Assembly (NCBI RefSeq): GCF_012163145.1
Contig: NZ_JAAVTX010000002.1
Coordinates: 558,001 to 622,000 of the forward strand
Direction: 5' to 3'
Length of the DNA: 64,000 bases
Source of the DNA: Falsiroseomonas frigidaquae
GTDB lineage: Bacteria > Pseudomonadota > Alphaproteobacteria > Acetobacterales > Acetobacteraceae
Part shown: positions 51,001-58,997 of the stretch, in pieces
How positions within the stretch are numbered: position 1 is the stretch's first letter
How the letters are laid out: the number at the start of each line of letters is the position of its first letter
Program-made: the position numbers and the translations under genes
The notes under the pieces: model-generated
Database searches by the model: none
Told to the model about the DNA's origin: nothing
Seen by the model: the letters and a program-made list of their open reading frames with translations, nothing else

Positions 51001-52257
51001 TCATGGCGCCGTGGTGGCGCTCTCGGGGGCATCCATCAGGGCGCGCAACAGCGCATCCGGATTGTGCCGTTCCCGCCAGGCCGGGGCCGCCTGGCGGGCG
51101 GCCCGGGTCAGTTCCGGCAGGCGGTCCAGCGCCAGCGCCAGGGCGGCGCCGGCGGGCGCGCCGGCCGGGATGGCCACCGCCCGCTCCGGCCCGGCCGCCT
51201 CCGCCATCCAGCAGCCGGCCGGCACCACCGCGGGCAGGCCAAGCGCCAGCGCCTCCGCCAGGATGCCGCTGCTGCGGGCGCCGTAGGTCGGGCCGTCATA
51301 GGGCAGCAGCAGCAGGTCGGCCCCCGCCAGCAGCGCCGCGTAATCCGCCGGGTCCAGCGCCCGTTCCACCAGGGCTACGTCCCGCCGGGCGCGCAAGGCG
51401 CGATGCGCGCGCTGCACCAGCGGATCGGCCTCCGCCCCCACCCGGCCGGATTGCACGGTGAAGCGGGCGCGGCCGGCCACGGCGGCGATCGCCTCGGGCA
51501 ATTGTGCGAAACCCTTTTCCGCCCGGGCACCCCCGGCGAAGACCACATGCGGCAGCGCCTCCTGCTGGCGCGGTGCCGGCGGCGGCACCACCACGGGCAG
51601 CGGCACCGGTCGCACCGGCAGGCCGGACAAGGCGGCGAATTGCGCGGCCAGCGCCTCGGTATCCGCGAACAGGTGCAGCGCCGGGCCGAAGCGGGCGTGC
51701 AGGCGGCGGAGAAGCTGGGGCAGCCGTTCCGGCGCCGGGTCATCCGCCTCCATCTCCGCCGGCATGCGGCGCAGCACCACCAGCAGCTGTACCGGCGGGA
51801 AGCCCGGCGCGGTGGCGACGGAATGCAGGTTGGCGCCGGACACGCTGTGCAGCAGCAGCAGGTCGCCCTCCCCCACCCCCAGCGCCGCCAGCGCGGTGGC
51901 GAGTTCCAACCCCAGCGGGTCCGCCGCCCCTGCCTGGCGCAGCCGCCGCCGCAGCGCCCGCAGCGGCGGCGCGACCAGGCCGGCGAGCGGCACCGGCAGC
52001 CAAGCCGCCAGCCCGAAGGCCAGCCGCCGCGCCAGGCCACCACCGCCGGCGCTCTGGTAGCTGGCGCCGAGCACCGGCTGGGCCGGGATGCGGCCGGCTT
52101 CCAGCGCGCCGGTGAAGCCGCGGCCGGCCAACACAAGGGGCAGCAGCCCGGCCGCCTGCGCGGCTTGCGCCACCGCCACGCTGTAGGACAGATGGTGGCC
52201 CAGCGGCCCGTTCAGGCCGGGATCGGCGATGACGAACCGCCTTCCCGCCTGCGTCAC
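51001..52257 (-). CDS. Glycosyltransferase, GT-B fold
   Basis: 418 residues from a GTG (MTQAGRRFVIADPGLNG) that overlaps the upstream hddC-gmhB stop by 4 nt. It begins with a donor-like N-domain (NGPLGHHLSYSVAVAQAAQA) that resembles the N-terminus of the 845-residue transferase (both have GHHLSY/FVGHHFSY). C-terminal FAGGARAEKGFAQLPEAI and YGARSSGILAEALALGLPAV are GT4-like, with the E of the E-x7-E motif. It is presumably part of the glycan assembly served by the heptose operon; specificity is unknown. Confidence 0.85.
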   Translation of the reverse strand: MTQAGRRFVIADPGLNGPLGHHLSYSVAVAQAAQAAGLLPLVLAGRGFTGALEAGRIPAQPVLGASYQSAGGGGLARRLAFGLAAWLPVPLAGLVAPPLRALRRRLRQAGAADPLGLELATALAALGVGEGDLLLLHSVSGANLHSVATAPGFPPVQLLVVLRRMPAEMEADDPAPERLPQLLRRLHARFGPALHLFADTEALAAQFAALSGLPVRPVPLPVVVPPPAPRQQEALPHVVFAGGARAEKGFAQLPEAIAAVAGRARFTVQSGRVGAEADPLVQRAHRALRARRDVALVERALDPADYAALLAGADLLLLPYDGPTYGARSSGILAEALALGLPAVVPAGCWMAEAAGPERAVAIPAGAPAGAALALALDRLPELTRAARQAAPAWRERHNPDALLRALMDAPESATTAP

Positions 52258-53468
52258 GCCCGCAGCAACCCCGCCACGAAGGCGTCCAGGTCGCCACCGG
52301 GGAACAGGTGGCCCGGAATGCCGCAGGCGGCGGCGGCGGCGACGTCGCTGTCCTTGTCGCCGACGAGGAAGGAGCCATCGGCCTCGATCGGCCAGGTTCC
52401 CAGCAGGTCCTCGATCATCCCCGGGTTGGGCTTGCGCCGCCGGCAATCCAGGCGATAGGCGGCGAGCGGCGCCTCCGGGTGGTTCGGGCTGTATTCGAAG
52501 GCATCGACATGCGCCCCGGCATCCGCGAGCACGCCGGCCATCCAGCCATGCATGACGCCGACCTGCGATTCCGGGAATTTGCCGCGGGCGACGCCGGCCT
52601 GGTTGGTGACCACGAAGACGAACAGCCCGGCATCGTTCAGCCGCTTCACCGCCGCAGCCGCGCCCGGCATCCAGCGCACCTGGGCCGGGTCGTGCGGCCA
52701 GCCGGTATCCTCGATCAACACGCCATCGCGGTCCAGAAACACGGCGCGGCGGCGGGCCATGGCGGGAATCACGGTCTGCGCCGCCGCCAGGTCCTCCGGG
52801 ATGCCGATATCGAGGAAGGCGCCGTCATACAGGCCGCCGCGCAGCAGCCCGGCCTGCGCCAGCTTTGGGAAGACATCCGATTCCAGCGACACGGCGCCGG
52901 GCCCGATATGGTCCAGGATCGGCTTGCGCAGCCAGTAGATGCCGCCATTGATCGGGCCACCGGCACCAGGACTGGAGGCATCCGGGCTGCGGGCGGCGAA
53001 GCCGTTGATGCGCCCGGCCTCATCCACCGCCACCGTGCCGTAGCGGGCGCCGGGCGCGGTGCGGCGCAGCGCCAGCGTCGCCAGCGCATCGCCCGCCTGC
53101 AGTGGCAGGTCCAGCAGGTTCACGTCGAAGCGCGTGTCGCCGTTCAGCAGCAGGAATTCATCCTCCAGCCGGTCGGCGAACAGCAGCAGCCCGCCGCCGG
53201 TGCCCAGCGGCTGCGGCTCGATCACCACCTCCACCCGGCTGCCGCGGATGGTCCGGCCGTCGTAGCGGTCGGCGATGGTCTGGCCGAGATAGCCGGCCAG
53301 AAGGGTGATGCGCGGAATGCCGAAGCGCGCCACTTCCTCGACCAGCCAGTCGAGGAAGGGCCGGCCGCCGACATCGACCATCGGCTTCGGGATGGAATCG
53401 GTCAGCGACCCCAGCCGCGTGCCGCGGCCACCGACCAGGATGGCCGCCTGGCGCACCCCCTCAGGCAT
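52254..53468 (-). CDS. Fusion: heptose 1-phosphate guanylyltransferase (HddC) plus heptose 1,7-bisphosphate phosphatase (GmhB)
   Basis: 404 residues. Residues 1-235 are a nucleotidyltransferase with GGRGTRLGSLTDSIPKPM (Lys28) and LLNGDTRFDV. Residues 241-404 are a HAD-IIIA phosphatase with DxD at Asp246/Asp248 (FLDRDGVLIED), VVTNQAGVARG and GDKDSD at 370. It would remove the 7-phosphate from heptose 1,7-bisphosphate and attach GMP to the resulting 1-phosphate, the last two steps of GDP-heptose synthesis, in one chain. The GmhB zinc loop is degenerate: at the positions of Cys92, His94, Cys107 and Cys109 of the E. coli enzyme it has Ser327, Asn329, Cys342 and Arg344. It overlaps gmhA by 8 nt. 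Confidence 0.9.
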   Translation of the reverse strand: MPEGVRQAAILVGGRGTRLGSLTDSIPKPMVDVGGRPFLDWLVEEVARFGIPRITLLAGYLGQTIADRYDGRTIRGSRVEVVIEPQPLGTGGGLLLFADRLEDEFLLLNGDTRFDVNLLDLPLQAGDALATLALRRTAPGARYGTVAVDEAGRINGFAARSPDASSPGAGGPINGGIYWLRKPILDHIGPGAVSLESDVFPKLAQAGLLRGGLYDGAFLDIGIPEDLAAAQTVIPAMARRRAVFLDRDGVLIEDTGWPHDPAQVRWMPGAAAAVKRLNDAGLFVFVVTNQAGVARGKFPESQVGVMHGWMAGVLADAGAHVDAFEYSPNHPEAPLAAYRLDCRRRKPNPGMIEDLLGTWPIEADGSFLVGDKDSDVAAAAACGIPGHLFPGGDLDAFVAGLLRA

Positions 53469-54033
53469 CGGCCAGGCGCGCTTCGACCGCGGCGCAGTAG
53501 CAATGATAGAAGACCAGGTGGACCTGCTGGATGGCGGGGGTGGAGCGCGACGGCACCGCCAGCAGATGGTCCGACAGCGCCGCCATCCGCCCACCGCCCT
53601 CGCCGGTCAGGCCGATGGTCGCCATGCCGAGCTTTCGTGCCGCCTCGAAGGCCAGCACCACATTCTCGGAATTGCCGGAAGTGGACAGGCCGAGGATGAC
53701 GCCGCCGGCCTCGCCATAGGCTTCGACCTGGCGGGAGAAGACGGTGGCGAAGCTGTAGTCGTTCGACCAGGCGGTCAGCACCGCCGGGTTGGAGGACAGG
53801 CAGATCGCCTTCAGCGCGCGCCGTTCGCGCAGGAAGCGGCCGACCATCTCCCCGACGATATGCTGCGCATCGGCGGCGGAACCGCCATTGCCGCAGACCA
53901 GCAGCGGCCTGTTCGCGGCCAGCGCGGTGACGGTGGCATCGACCGCCGCCTGCATCACGGAATCCAGCCCCTGGGCGCGCGTGGCGGCCAGAAGCGTCTC
54001 GGCCTCCGCCAGCCAGGCATCGAGCGTGATCAT
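53461..54033 (-). CDS. gmhA: Sedoheptulose 7-phosphate isomerase
   Basis: 190 residues, SIS-domain isomerase that converts sedoheptulose 7-phosphate to D-glycero-D-manno-heptose 7-phosphate. LVCGNGGSAADAQHIVGEMV near residue 46, the LSTSGNSENVV phosphate loop near residue 115, and a C-terminal HLVFYHCYCAAVEARL are all diagnostic. It is the first gene of the nine-gene operon (ATG 54033). The divergent spacer of 124 nt to the methyltransferase gene on the other strand must hold the operon promoter. The protein has the normal length for GmhA. Confidence 0.95.
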   Translation of the reverse strand: MITLDAWLAEAETLLAATRAQGLDSVMQAAVDATVTALAANRPLLVCGNGGSAADAQHIVGEMVGRFLRERRALKAICLSSNPAVLTAWSNDYSFATVFSRQVEAYGEAGGVILGLSTSGNSENVVLAFEAARKLGMATIGLTGEGGGRMAALSDHLLAVPSRSTPAIQQVHLVFYHCYCAAVEARLADA

Positions 54034-54157
54034 CTGTGGGCGCACCTTTCGACAGGGCGTTTGGGGCGCCGGGCATATCCCGCCCGCGTCGTGCGGTCGA
54101 GCCTGGACGCAGACGGGTGCGAAGGCTAGACCATGTGGAACCCGACCAGAGGTTGAA

Positions 54158-55150
54158 ATGCGAGCCTGGATAATCGACCTTATCCGGCGGGCCACGGGCA
54201 CCACGGCCCTGACCCGCCAGATCGAGGCGCTGGAGATCCGGCTCGCCGCTCTGGGCGCGACGCTGGCCCATCCGGCACCGCCCGCCGCCCCGCCCGCAGG
54301 CCTCACCGCGGCGGACCGGGACGCGATCCTGCACCAGGTCAACGACACCAATCACAATCTGTGCCTGCACCTGAAGGAAGCGATGCGGCTGCGCGAGCTG
54401 GCCAACCGAGACCTTTTCCTGGCCACAGACCGGCTGGCGCGGATCCTGCCGGCCACGCCCCTGGTGTTCGAGGCCGCGCGACCCGTGGCGATGGATACCG
54501 ACGACCACCTGTTTCCCTGGGGCGCGGCGCAGGACAACACGCCTTCGCCGCGCTTCGTCGCCGCCTGCAAGCGCCATTTCCCCGGCCGCGCCCTGACCTT
54601 CCTGGATCTCGGCTGTTCCGGCGGCGGGCTGGTGCTGGATTATCCTGCGTGGCCACGCCGCCTATGGCGTGGAAGGCAGCGATGCGCCGCTGCGCGCGCA
54701 GCGGGCGGAATGGCGGCTGCTGCACCACAATCTGTTTACCGGCGACATCACCCGCCCCTTCACCCTGCGGCCATCCAGCCCGGCCGGCCCTGCCGCGCCG
54801 CCGGTGGCCTGCGACATCATCTCGGCGTGGGAGGTGATGCAGCATATCGCGGATGCCGACCTGCCAGGCCTGTTCGCCAAGCTGCACACGCATTTGAAGC
54901 CGGACGGGCCGTTTGTCGGCTCCATTGCGCTGGGCCGGAGGACAACCCGGTGACCTGGGCGCGCCACCACCGGACCGTACAGCCGCATGCCTGGTGGCAG
55001 GCGGGCTTCCCCGGGCTCGGCCTGCCGATGCTGGACCGGCACGCCTTCGCCTTCGAGGATTTCTGCCGCGGCACCAGCAACGGCCCGATCGACGAGAACT
55101 ACCGCAGCAATCCCGAGATGGGCTTCCACTTCGTCGCCCGACGCCCCTGA
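54158..55150 (+). pseudogene. SAM-dependent methyltransferase with two compensating frameshifts
   Basis: The N-terminus (MRAWIIDLIRRATGTTALTR) and core start (FLDLGCSGGGLVLD, about residue 150) are in one frame. From about 54645 the family sequence moves to another frame (RGHAAYGVEGSDAPLRAQRA, later ISAWEVMQHIADADL), then returns at about 54935 with EDNPVTWARHHRTVQPHAWW. The first junction fits loss of 2 nt and the second loss of 1 nt; because the shifts cancel, the original frame stays open to 55150. It could be a decayed gene or sequencing indels. A related FkbM gene follows 16 nt later. If intact, it would methylate a sugar of the neighbouring glycan. Confidence 0.75.
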
Positions 55151-55166
55151 CCTGACGGAACGAACC

Positions 55167-56363
55167 ATGCGCCAGTCGACCCTCGACATCCTGCGCCGCG
55201 CCACCGGAACCACCGTCCTCTGCCAACAGATGGCGCTGCTGGAGGAGGAGGTGGCTCGGCTGCACCAGGTGCCGCGCGGCGCCCCGCCGCAGCCGGCACT
55301 GGACCGGATCGCGCGCTACGCCGATTTCCCGCTGCAGACCTGGTGGGAGCGCTCATTGTGGGAGCCGGTGGTGCAGCTTGCGGTGCGCGACCATGTGCGG
55401 CCCGGTGACATCGCCTTCGATGTCGGCGCCAATGCCGGCGCCTTCGCCATGCAGATGTCCCGCCAGGCCGGCCCGCGCGGCACCGTCTGCGCCTTCGAGG
55501 CCAGCCCCCGCATCATCGGCCGCACACAGCACAATCTGCTGAACGCGGCCTGCCACAATGTCACGCTGTACCATCGCGCCGTCTGGAACCGCAGCGGCGA
55601 CTTCGTGCATATCGCGGAGGGCAGCCACCTGAACGACCGCGTCGAGACCGGCGCAGGCGGCACCCCGGTGCCCACCCTGGCGCTGGATGATTTCATCGCC
55701 GCCACCGGCCTGACGCCCAGCTTCATCAAGATGGACATCGAAGGGGCGGAGCTGGATGCGCTGCGCGGCAGCGCCCGGCTGATCGCGGAGGGCCGTCCGA
55801 TCATGGCGCTGGAACAGGCGCCCGACGACATGCGCTGCCACGAATTGCTGGTCGCGGCCGGCTACCTCGCCATGGATCTCGGCAGCTACAGGCGGATCAC
55901 GCGCGGCGAGGATTTCGCGAATCCGACCGGCGTCAACAACGTGCTGTTCGTGCCGGAGGAGAAGGCCAGCGCCTCGCCCTATTTCGACCCGCGGCAGGAG
56001 ATGGTGGCGAAGCTGGAGGCCTGCGCCTTCACCCGGGACGCCGCCGGCGGTGCCCGCCTGGCGCAGCCGATGGACCTGCCCGCCGGGCGTTACCTGGTGC
56101 GCGCGGATTTCTCCGCCAGCGGCCGGGACAACGAGGTCTATGCCGGCGTCGATGCGGATGGCGAGACGGTGTTCCGCTACCATACCTTCACCGCCTTCAT
56201 GGCGGAGTGCTACCGCGACTGGGTGGTGCAGCTGGATCGTCCCGGCCGCATCGCGCCCTTCCTGCGCTTCCTGAACGGCAGCGATGCCACGCTGGACTGG
56301 CGCGGGGCGGAGGTGATCCGCCTGCCGGCCTTCGACAACGTCGCGCCGCCGCTGATCTTCTAG
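55167..56363 (+). CDS. FkbM-family methyltransferase with C-terminal extension
   Basis: 398 residues. N-terminal coiled segment (LDILRRATGTTVLCQQMALL), then SAM-binding DVGANAGAFAMQMSRQAG near residue 88 and FkbM landmarks FIKMDIEGAELDALRG near residue 188 and NVLFVPE. From about residue 280 an extra domain (MDLPAGRYLVRADFSASGRD and following) looks like a beta-rich carbohydrate-binding or capping module. FkbM enzymes O-methylate sugars or small molecules. The RRATGTT motif is shared with the gene just upstream. It probably decorates the glycan made by the divergent operon. Confidence 0.88.
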   Translation: MRQSTLDILRRATGTTVLCQQMALLEEEVARLHQVPRGAPPQPALDRIARYADFPLQTWWERSLWEPVVQLAVRDHVRPGDIAFDVGANAGAFAMQMSRQAGPRGTVCAFEASPRIIGRTQHNLLNAACHNVTLYHRAVWNRSGDFVHIAEGSHLNDRVETGAGGTPVPTLALDDFIAATGLTPSFIKMDIEGAELDALRGSARLIAEGRPIMALEQAPDDMRCHELLVAAGYLAMDLGSYRRITRGEDFANPTGVNNVLFVPEEKASASPYFDPRQEMVAKLEACAFTRDAAGGARLAQPMDLPAGRYLVRADFSASGRDNEVYAGVDADGETVFRYHTFTAFMAECYRDWVVQLDRPGRIAPFLRFLNGSDATLDWRGAEVIRLPAFDNVAPPLIF

Positions 56364-56374
56364 CGGGCTGCCGC

Positions 56375-56414
56375 ATTCTCCGAGCCGCCAGGCGAATCCG
56401 CCTGACTTGAGAAT
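56375..56414. terminator. Bidirectional palindromic terminator (copy 2)
   Basis: Outer arms ATTCTC (56375-56380) and GAGAAT (56409-56414) flank the inner stem CAGGCG/CGCCTG (56389-56394, 56399-56404) with loop AATC. It lies between the convergent stops of the FkbM and ATP-grasp genes. The left part (GCATTCTCCGAGCCGCC) closely matches copy 1 at 42595 (GCATTTTCCGAGTCGCC), so both belong to one repeat family. Confidence 0.8.
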
Positions 56415-56416
56415 GG

Positions 56417-57535
56417 TCAGTCGTACCAACCAACATCCAGCGTCGCGACTTCCCCGAAGGGCACGCGGCGCTGGGCGGCCATGCGGATGATGGGCCAAGT
56501 GGTCCAGGGCATGGCGAGCAGCGGCATCGGGTCGCGCGCGCGCCAGCAGACGTCCGGCGTGGTCAGAAGGGCGCGCAGATTTTGCCCGAAAAGGCCGCCG
56601 CGGAACAGCGAAAGCTGTGTCTCCGTCAGGCAGGACCAGAATTGTTGCAGCCGCGTCTCCGGCCGGTGGCGCGGCCTGGGCGCGGCGGGGTCCACCACCG
56701 CGCGGGCCAGATCCGCGGCTTCGAAGAAATGCAGGCCGCTGGTGGTGCGCGGGTTGCACTCCAGGCCCCAGGGGCGGCCTGCCTCGTCCACCATCAGGTC
56801 GAAGGCGATGAAGCCGGACCAGTTCGCGGCGGCCACGAAGCGGCGCACCCAATCCTCGATGGCGGGATGCGCCACGCGTTCGAAGGCCACGGCGACGGAG
56901 CCGGCCATCAGCATGCCGCGATAGACGGTGGTGGCAAGGACGCGGCCCTGATGCGCCAGCGAACAGGTGCTGAACTCCGCCCCCGTCACGCGGCGCTGCA
57001 CGATGCAGGGCACCTCCGCCGCCGGCAGCGCGGCCCCCTGCGGCAGCATCACCACGCCGCGGCCGGAGCAGCCATGCACCGGCTTCACCACCACCGGCCC
57101 GGCCGCCGCCAAGCCCTCGCCACGCGGATCGCCGAGCGCGGCGGAGTCCGGCACGTCCAGCCCGTGGCGCTGCGCGAAGGCGATGAAGCCGCCCTTGTGG
57201 TGCAGCGGCAGCAGCACCTCCGGCGGCATCGTCAGCACGCGCACCCCTTCCGGCAGCAGAGGCGGCAGGTGGGCGACATGCATCGTCTCCTCCGACACCG
57301 GCAGCACCAGCTCCACGCCCTCATCCCGCACCAGCTGGGCCAGGGCCGCGAGATAGGCCGCCTTGCTCTCCGCCGGCGCCGGCACGCGGATGGATTTCGC
57401 GACGGCACGGGACGATCCGCAGAGATGGCGTGCGAAAGGCTCGGCGACCACGACGCGCCAGCCAATCGCCGAAAATCCGCGCGCGAGGTCGAGCGCCTTG
57501 GGCAGGCGGCCCAGCGTCAGCAGCACCGTCCGCAT
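56417..57535 (-). CDS. ATP-grasp domain protein (carboxylate-amine ligase-like)
   Basis: 372 residues. ATP-grasp fold: an N-terminal Rossmann-like lobe (RTVLLTLGRLPKALDLARGF), then the nucleotide-binding lobe with AGPVVVKPVHGCSGRGVVML near residue 145, and the metal-binding FDLMVDEAGRPWGLECNPRTTSG near residue 258. It would activate a carboxylate as acyl-phosphate and join it to an amine or thiol. The ATG shares one base with the stop of the P450 gene (TGATG), so the two are coupled. Substrate unknown. No peptide precursor gene is visible. Confidence 0.85.
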   Translation of the reverse strand: MRTVLLTLGRLPKALDLARGFSAIGWRVVVAEPFARHLCGSSRAVAKSIRVPAPAESKAAYLAALAQLVRDEGVELVLPVSEETMHVAHLPPLLPEGVRVLTMPPEVLLPLHHKGGFIAFAQRHGLDVPDSAALGDPRGEGLAAAGPVVVKPVHGCSGRGVVMLPQGAALPAAEVPCIVQRRVTGAEFSTCSLAHQGRVLATTVYRGMLMAGSVAVAFERVAHPAIEDWVRRFVAAANWSGFIAFDLMVDEAGRPWGLECNPRTTSGLHFFEAADLARAVVDPAAPRPRHRPETRLQQFWSCLTETQLSLFRGGLFGQNLRALLTTPDVCWRARDPMPLLAMPWTTWPIIRMAAQRRVPFGEVATLDVGWYD

Positions 57536-58929
57536 CAGGCAGCCGTCACCCGCATCCGGATCTGCCGCGCCGGGCGCGTGGTCAGCCGCGCGGCGGGGCG
57601 GACCTGCTGCGGTTCGGCGAGATGGAAGTCGAAGCGGCGGAACAGGCGGGCGATCAGCAGCACGGCTTCGACCGTCGCGAAGGCGGCGCCGGCGCAGATG
57701 CGCGGGCCGATGCCGAAGGGGATGTAGGCGCCCGGCGTCATCTCCGCCTCGCGTTCCGGCAGGAAGCGGTCGGGGTCGAAGGCGTTGGGGTTGGTCCAGT
57801 AGCTTCGATGCCGGTGCAGCAGCCAGGGCGCCACCATGATAAGCGCGCCACGCTTCACGCGGTAATCGCCGATCCGCGTGGCTTCGTTCGCCACGCGCGG
57901 CAGGAAGGTGATAGGCGGATACAGGCGCAGCGTTTCCCGGAACACATTGCGGGTGAAGACCAGGCGCTTGGTGTGCTCGAAGCCGATCGGCCCGTCCCCG
58001 CACACCGCCGCCACTTCCGCCCGCAGCCGCGCCACGAAGTCCGGCCGCGAGGCCAACAGATAAAAAACCCAGGTCAGCGCGCTGGCGCTGGTCTCGTGCC
58101 CGGCCAGGAACAGCACGCCAAGCTGGTCGATCAGCTCCTCCCGCGTGAAGGCGCGCCCATCCACATCATGCGCGGCGACGACGGCGCTGGCGATGTCGTC
58201 GAAGCGCTGGCCGGCATCGAGGTGGCTGTCGAGCAGCTCGCCCAGGCTGCGGCGGATCAGCGCGCAGCTGTCCAGCACCGCCTGGGTCTGGGGGATGCGC
58301 GTCCAGGCGCGGTCCATGATCAGGCGGCGGATTTCCACCTGCGCGACGCTGCGTTCGAAGAAGGTGAAGGCGTCGAACACCTCATGCGCCACGCGGGATT
58401 GCAGGCTGGTGGAGAAGACGGAGCGGCAGATGATGTCCGCCGTCAGATGGCTCATCGCCAGATCCAGCGAGAAGCTCCCGGCCGAGGCGGCGGCTTCCGC
58501 CAGCGTGGCTTCCGCGGCTTCGATGCCGGCTTCCATGCAGGGGAAGGCGCGGTTCACCCGCATCAGCGTCAGCGCCGGGTCCATCATCTGCCGCTGGCGC
58601 TTCCAGGTGGCGCCGGAGCTGACGAAGATGCTGTCGCCGATCAGCGGCTCCAGCGCATTCACCATCAGATCCGATTTCGGGAAGATGCCATCCGCATCCA
58701 CCAGCACCTGGCGCACCAGCCTGGGCTCGTTCACCACCACGATGGACCGCCGCGAATAGCCCAGCGGGCCGATCGGCATGGTATAGGCCTCCGCCGGCAG
58801 CAGGCCGAGCAGATCCCCCTCCCCCTCCAGCAGCGCACGGAACAGCGCCACCACGGGGGATCGCGGCGTGGGGTGTGGCGGCACGAACGCCCCGCCCGGC
58901 CTGGCAGCGAAGCCTTCCATCGGCGCCAT
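57535..58929 (-). CDS. Cytochrome P450
   Basis: 464 residues. I-helix AGHETSASALTW with the acid-alcohol pair, ExxR in FRETLRLYPPI, and the heme-ligand loop FGIGPRICAG near residue 407 with the Cys ligand. No membrane anchor, so it is a soluble class I enzyme needing separate ferredoxin partners, none of which is nearby. It inserts oxygen into an unidentified substrate. It is translationally coupled to the ATP-grasp gene downstream. Its start faces the membrane-protein/crtD genes across a 68-nt divergent spacer. A start 3 codons later (58920) is possible. Confidence 0.92.
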   Translation of the reverse strand: MAPMEGFAARPGGAFVPPHPTPRSPVVALFRALLEGEGDLLGLLPAEAYTMPIGPLGYSRRSIVVVNEPRLVRQVLVDADGIFPKSDLMVNALEPLIGDSIFVSSGATWKRQRQMMDPALTLMRVNRAFPCMEAGIEAAEATLAEAAASAGSFSLDLAMSHLTADIICRSVFSTSLQSRVAHEVFDAFTFFERSVAQVEIRRLIMDRAWTRIPQTQAVLDSCALIRRSLGELLDSHLDAGQRFDDIASAVVAAHDVDGRAFTREELIDQLGVLFLAGHETSASALTWVFYLLASRPDFVARLRAEVAAVCGDGPIGFEHTKRLVFTRNVFRETLRLYPPITFLPRVANEATRIGDYRVKRGALIMVAPWLLHRHRSYWTNPNAFDPDRFLPEREAEMTPGAYIPFGIGPRICAGAAFATVEAVLLIARLFRRFDFHLAEPQQVRPAARLTTRPARQIRMRVTAA

Positions 58930-58951
58930 TTCCTCGCCTTGCGACGAAAAC

Positions 58952-58979
58952 TGTCAAGTGGCATTGTCACTTTCTGTCA
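58952..58979. promoter_or_regulatory. Three direct TGTCA repeats in the divergent P450/membrane-protein spacer
   Basis: TGTCA occurs at 58952, 58965 and 58975, spaced 13 and 10 bases apart, inside a 68-nt divergent spacer. The sequence on the other strand reads TTGACA, a possible -35 box. A regulator-binding site for both transcripts is plausible. It is not a canonical PpsR/CrtJ site (TGT-N12-ACA). Confidence 0.4.
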
Positions 58980-58997
58980 GGGAAGGGGAACAGGTCG

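Noticed and set aside
54158-55150. Intact novel protein with an unusual Arg/Pro-rich middle domain
   Set aside because: The middle segment encodes recognisable methyltransferase sequence in another frame, so a double frameshift explains it better.
58930-58997. PpsR/CrtJ operator controlling crtD
   Set aside because: TGT-N12-ACA is not present on either strand; only TGTCA direct repeats are seen.
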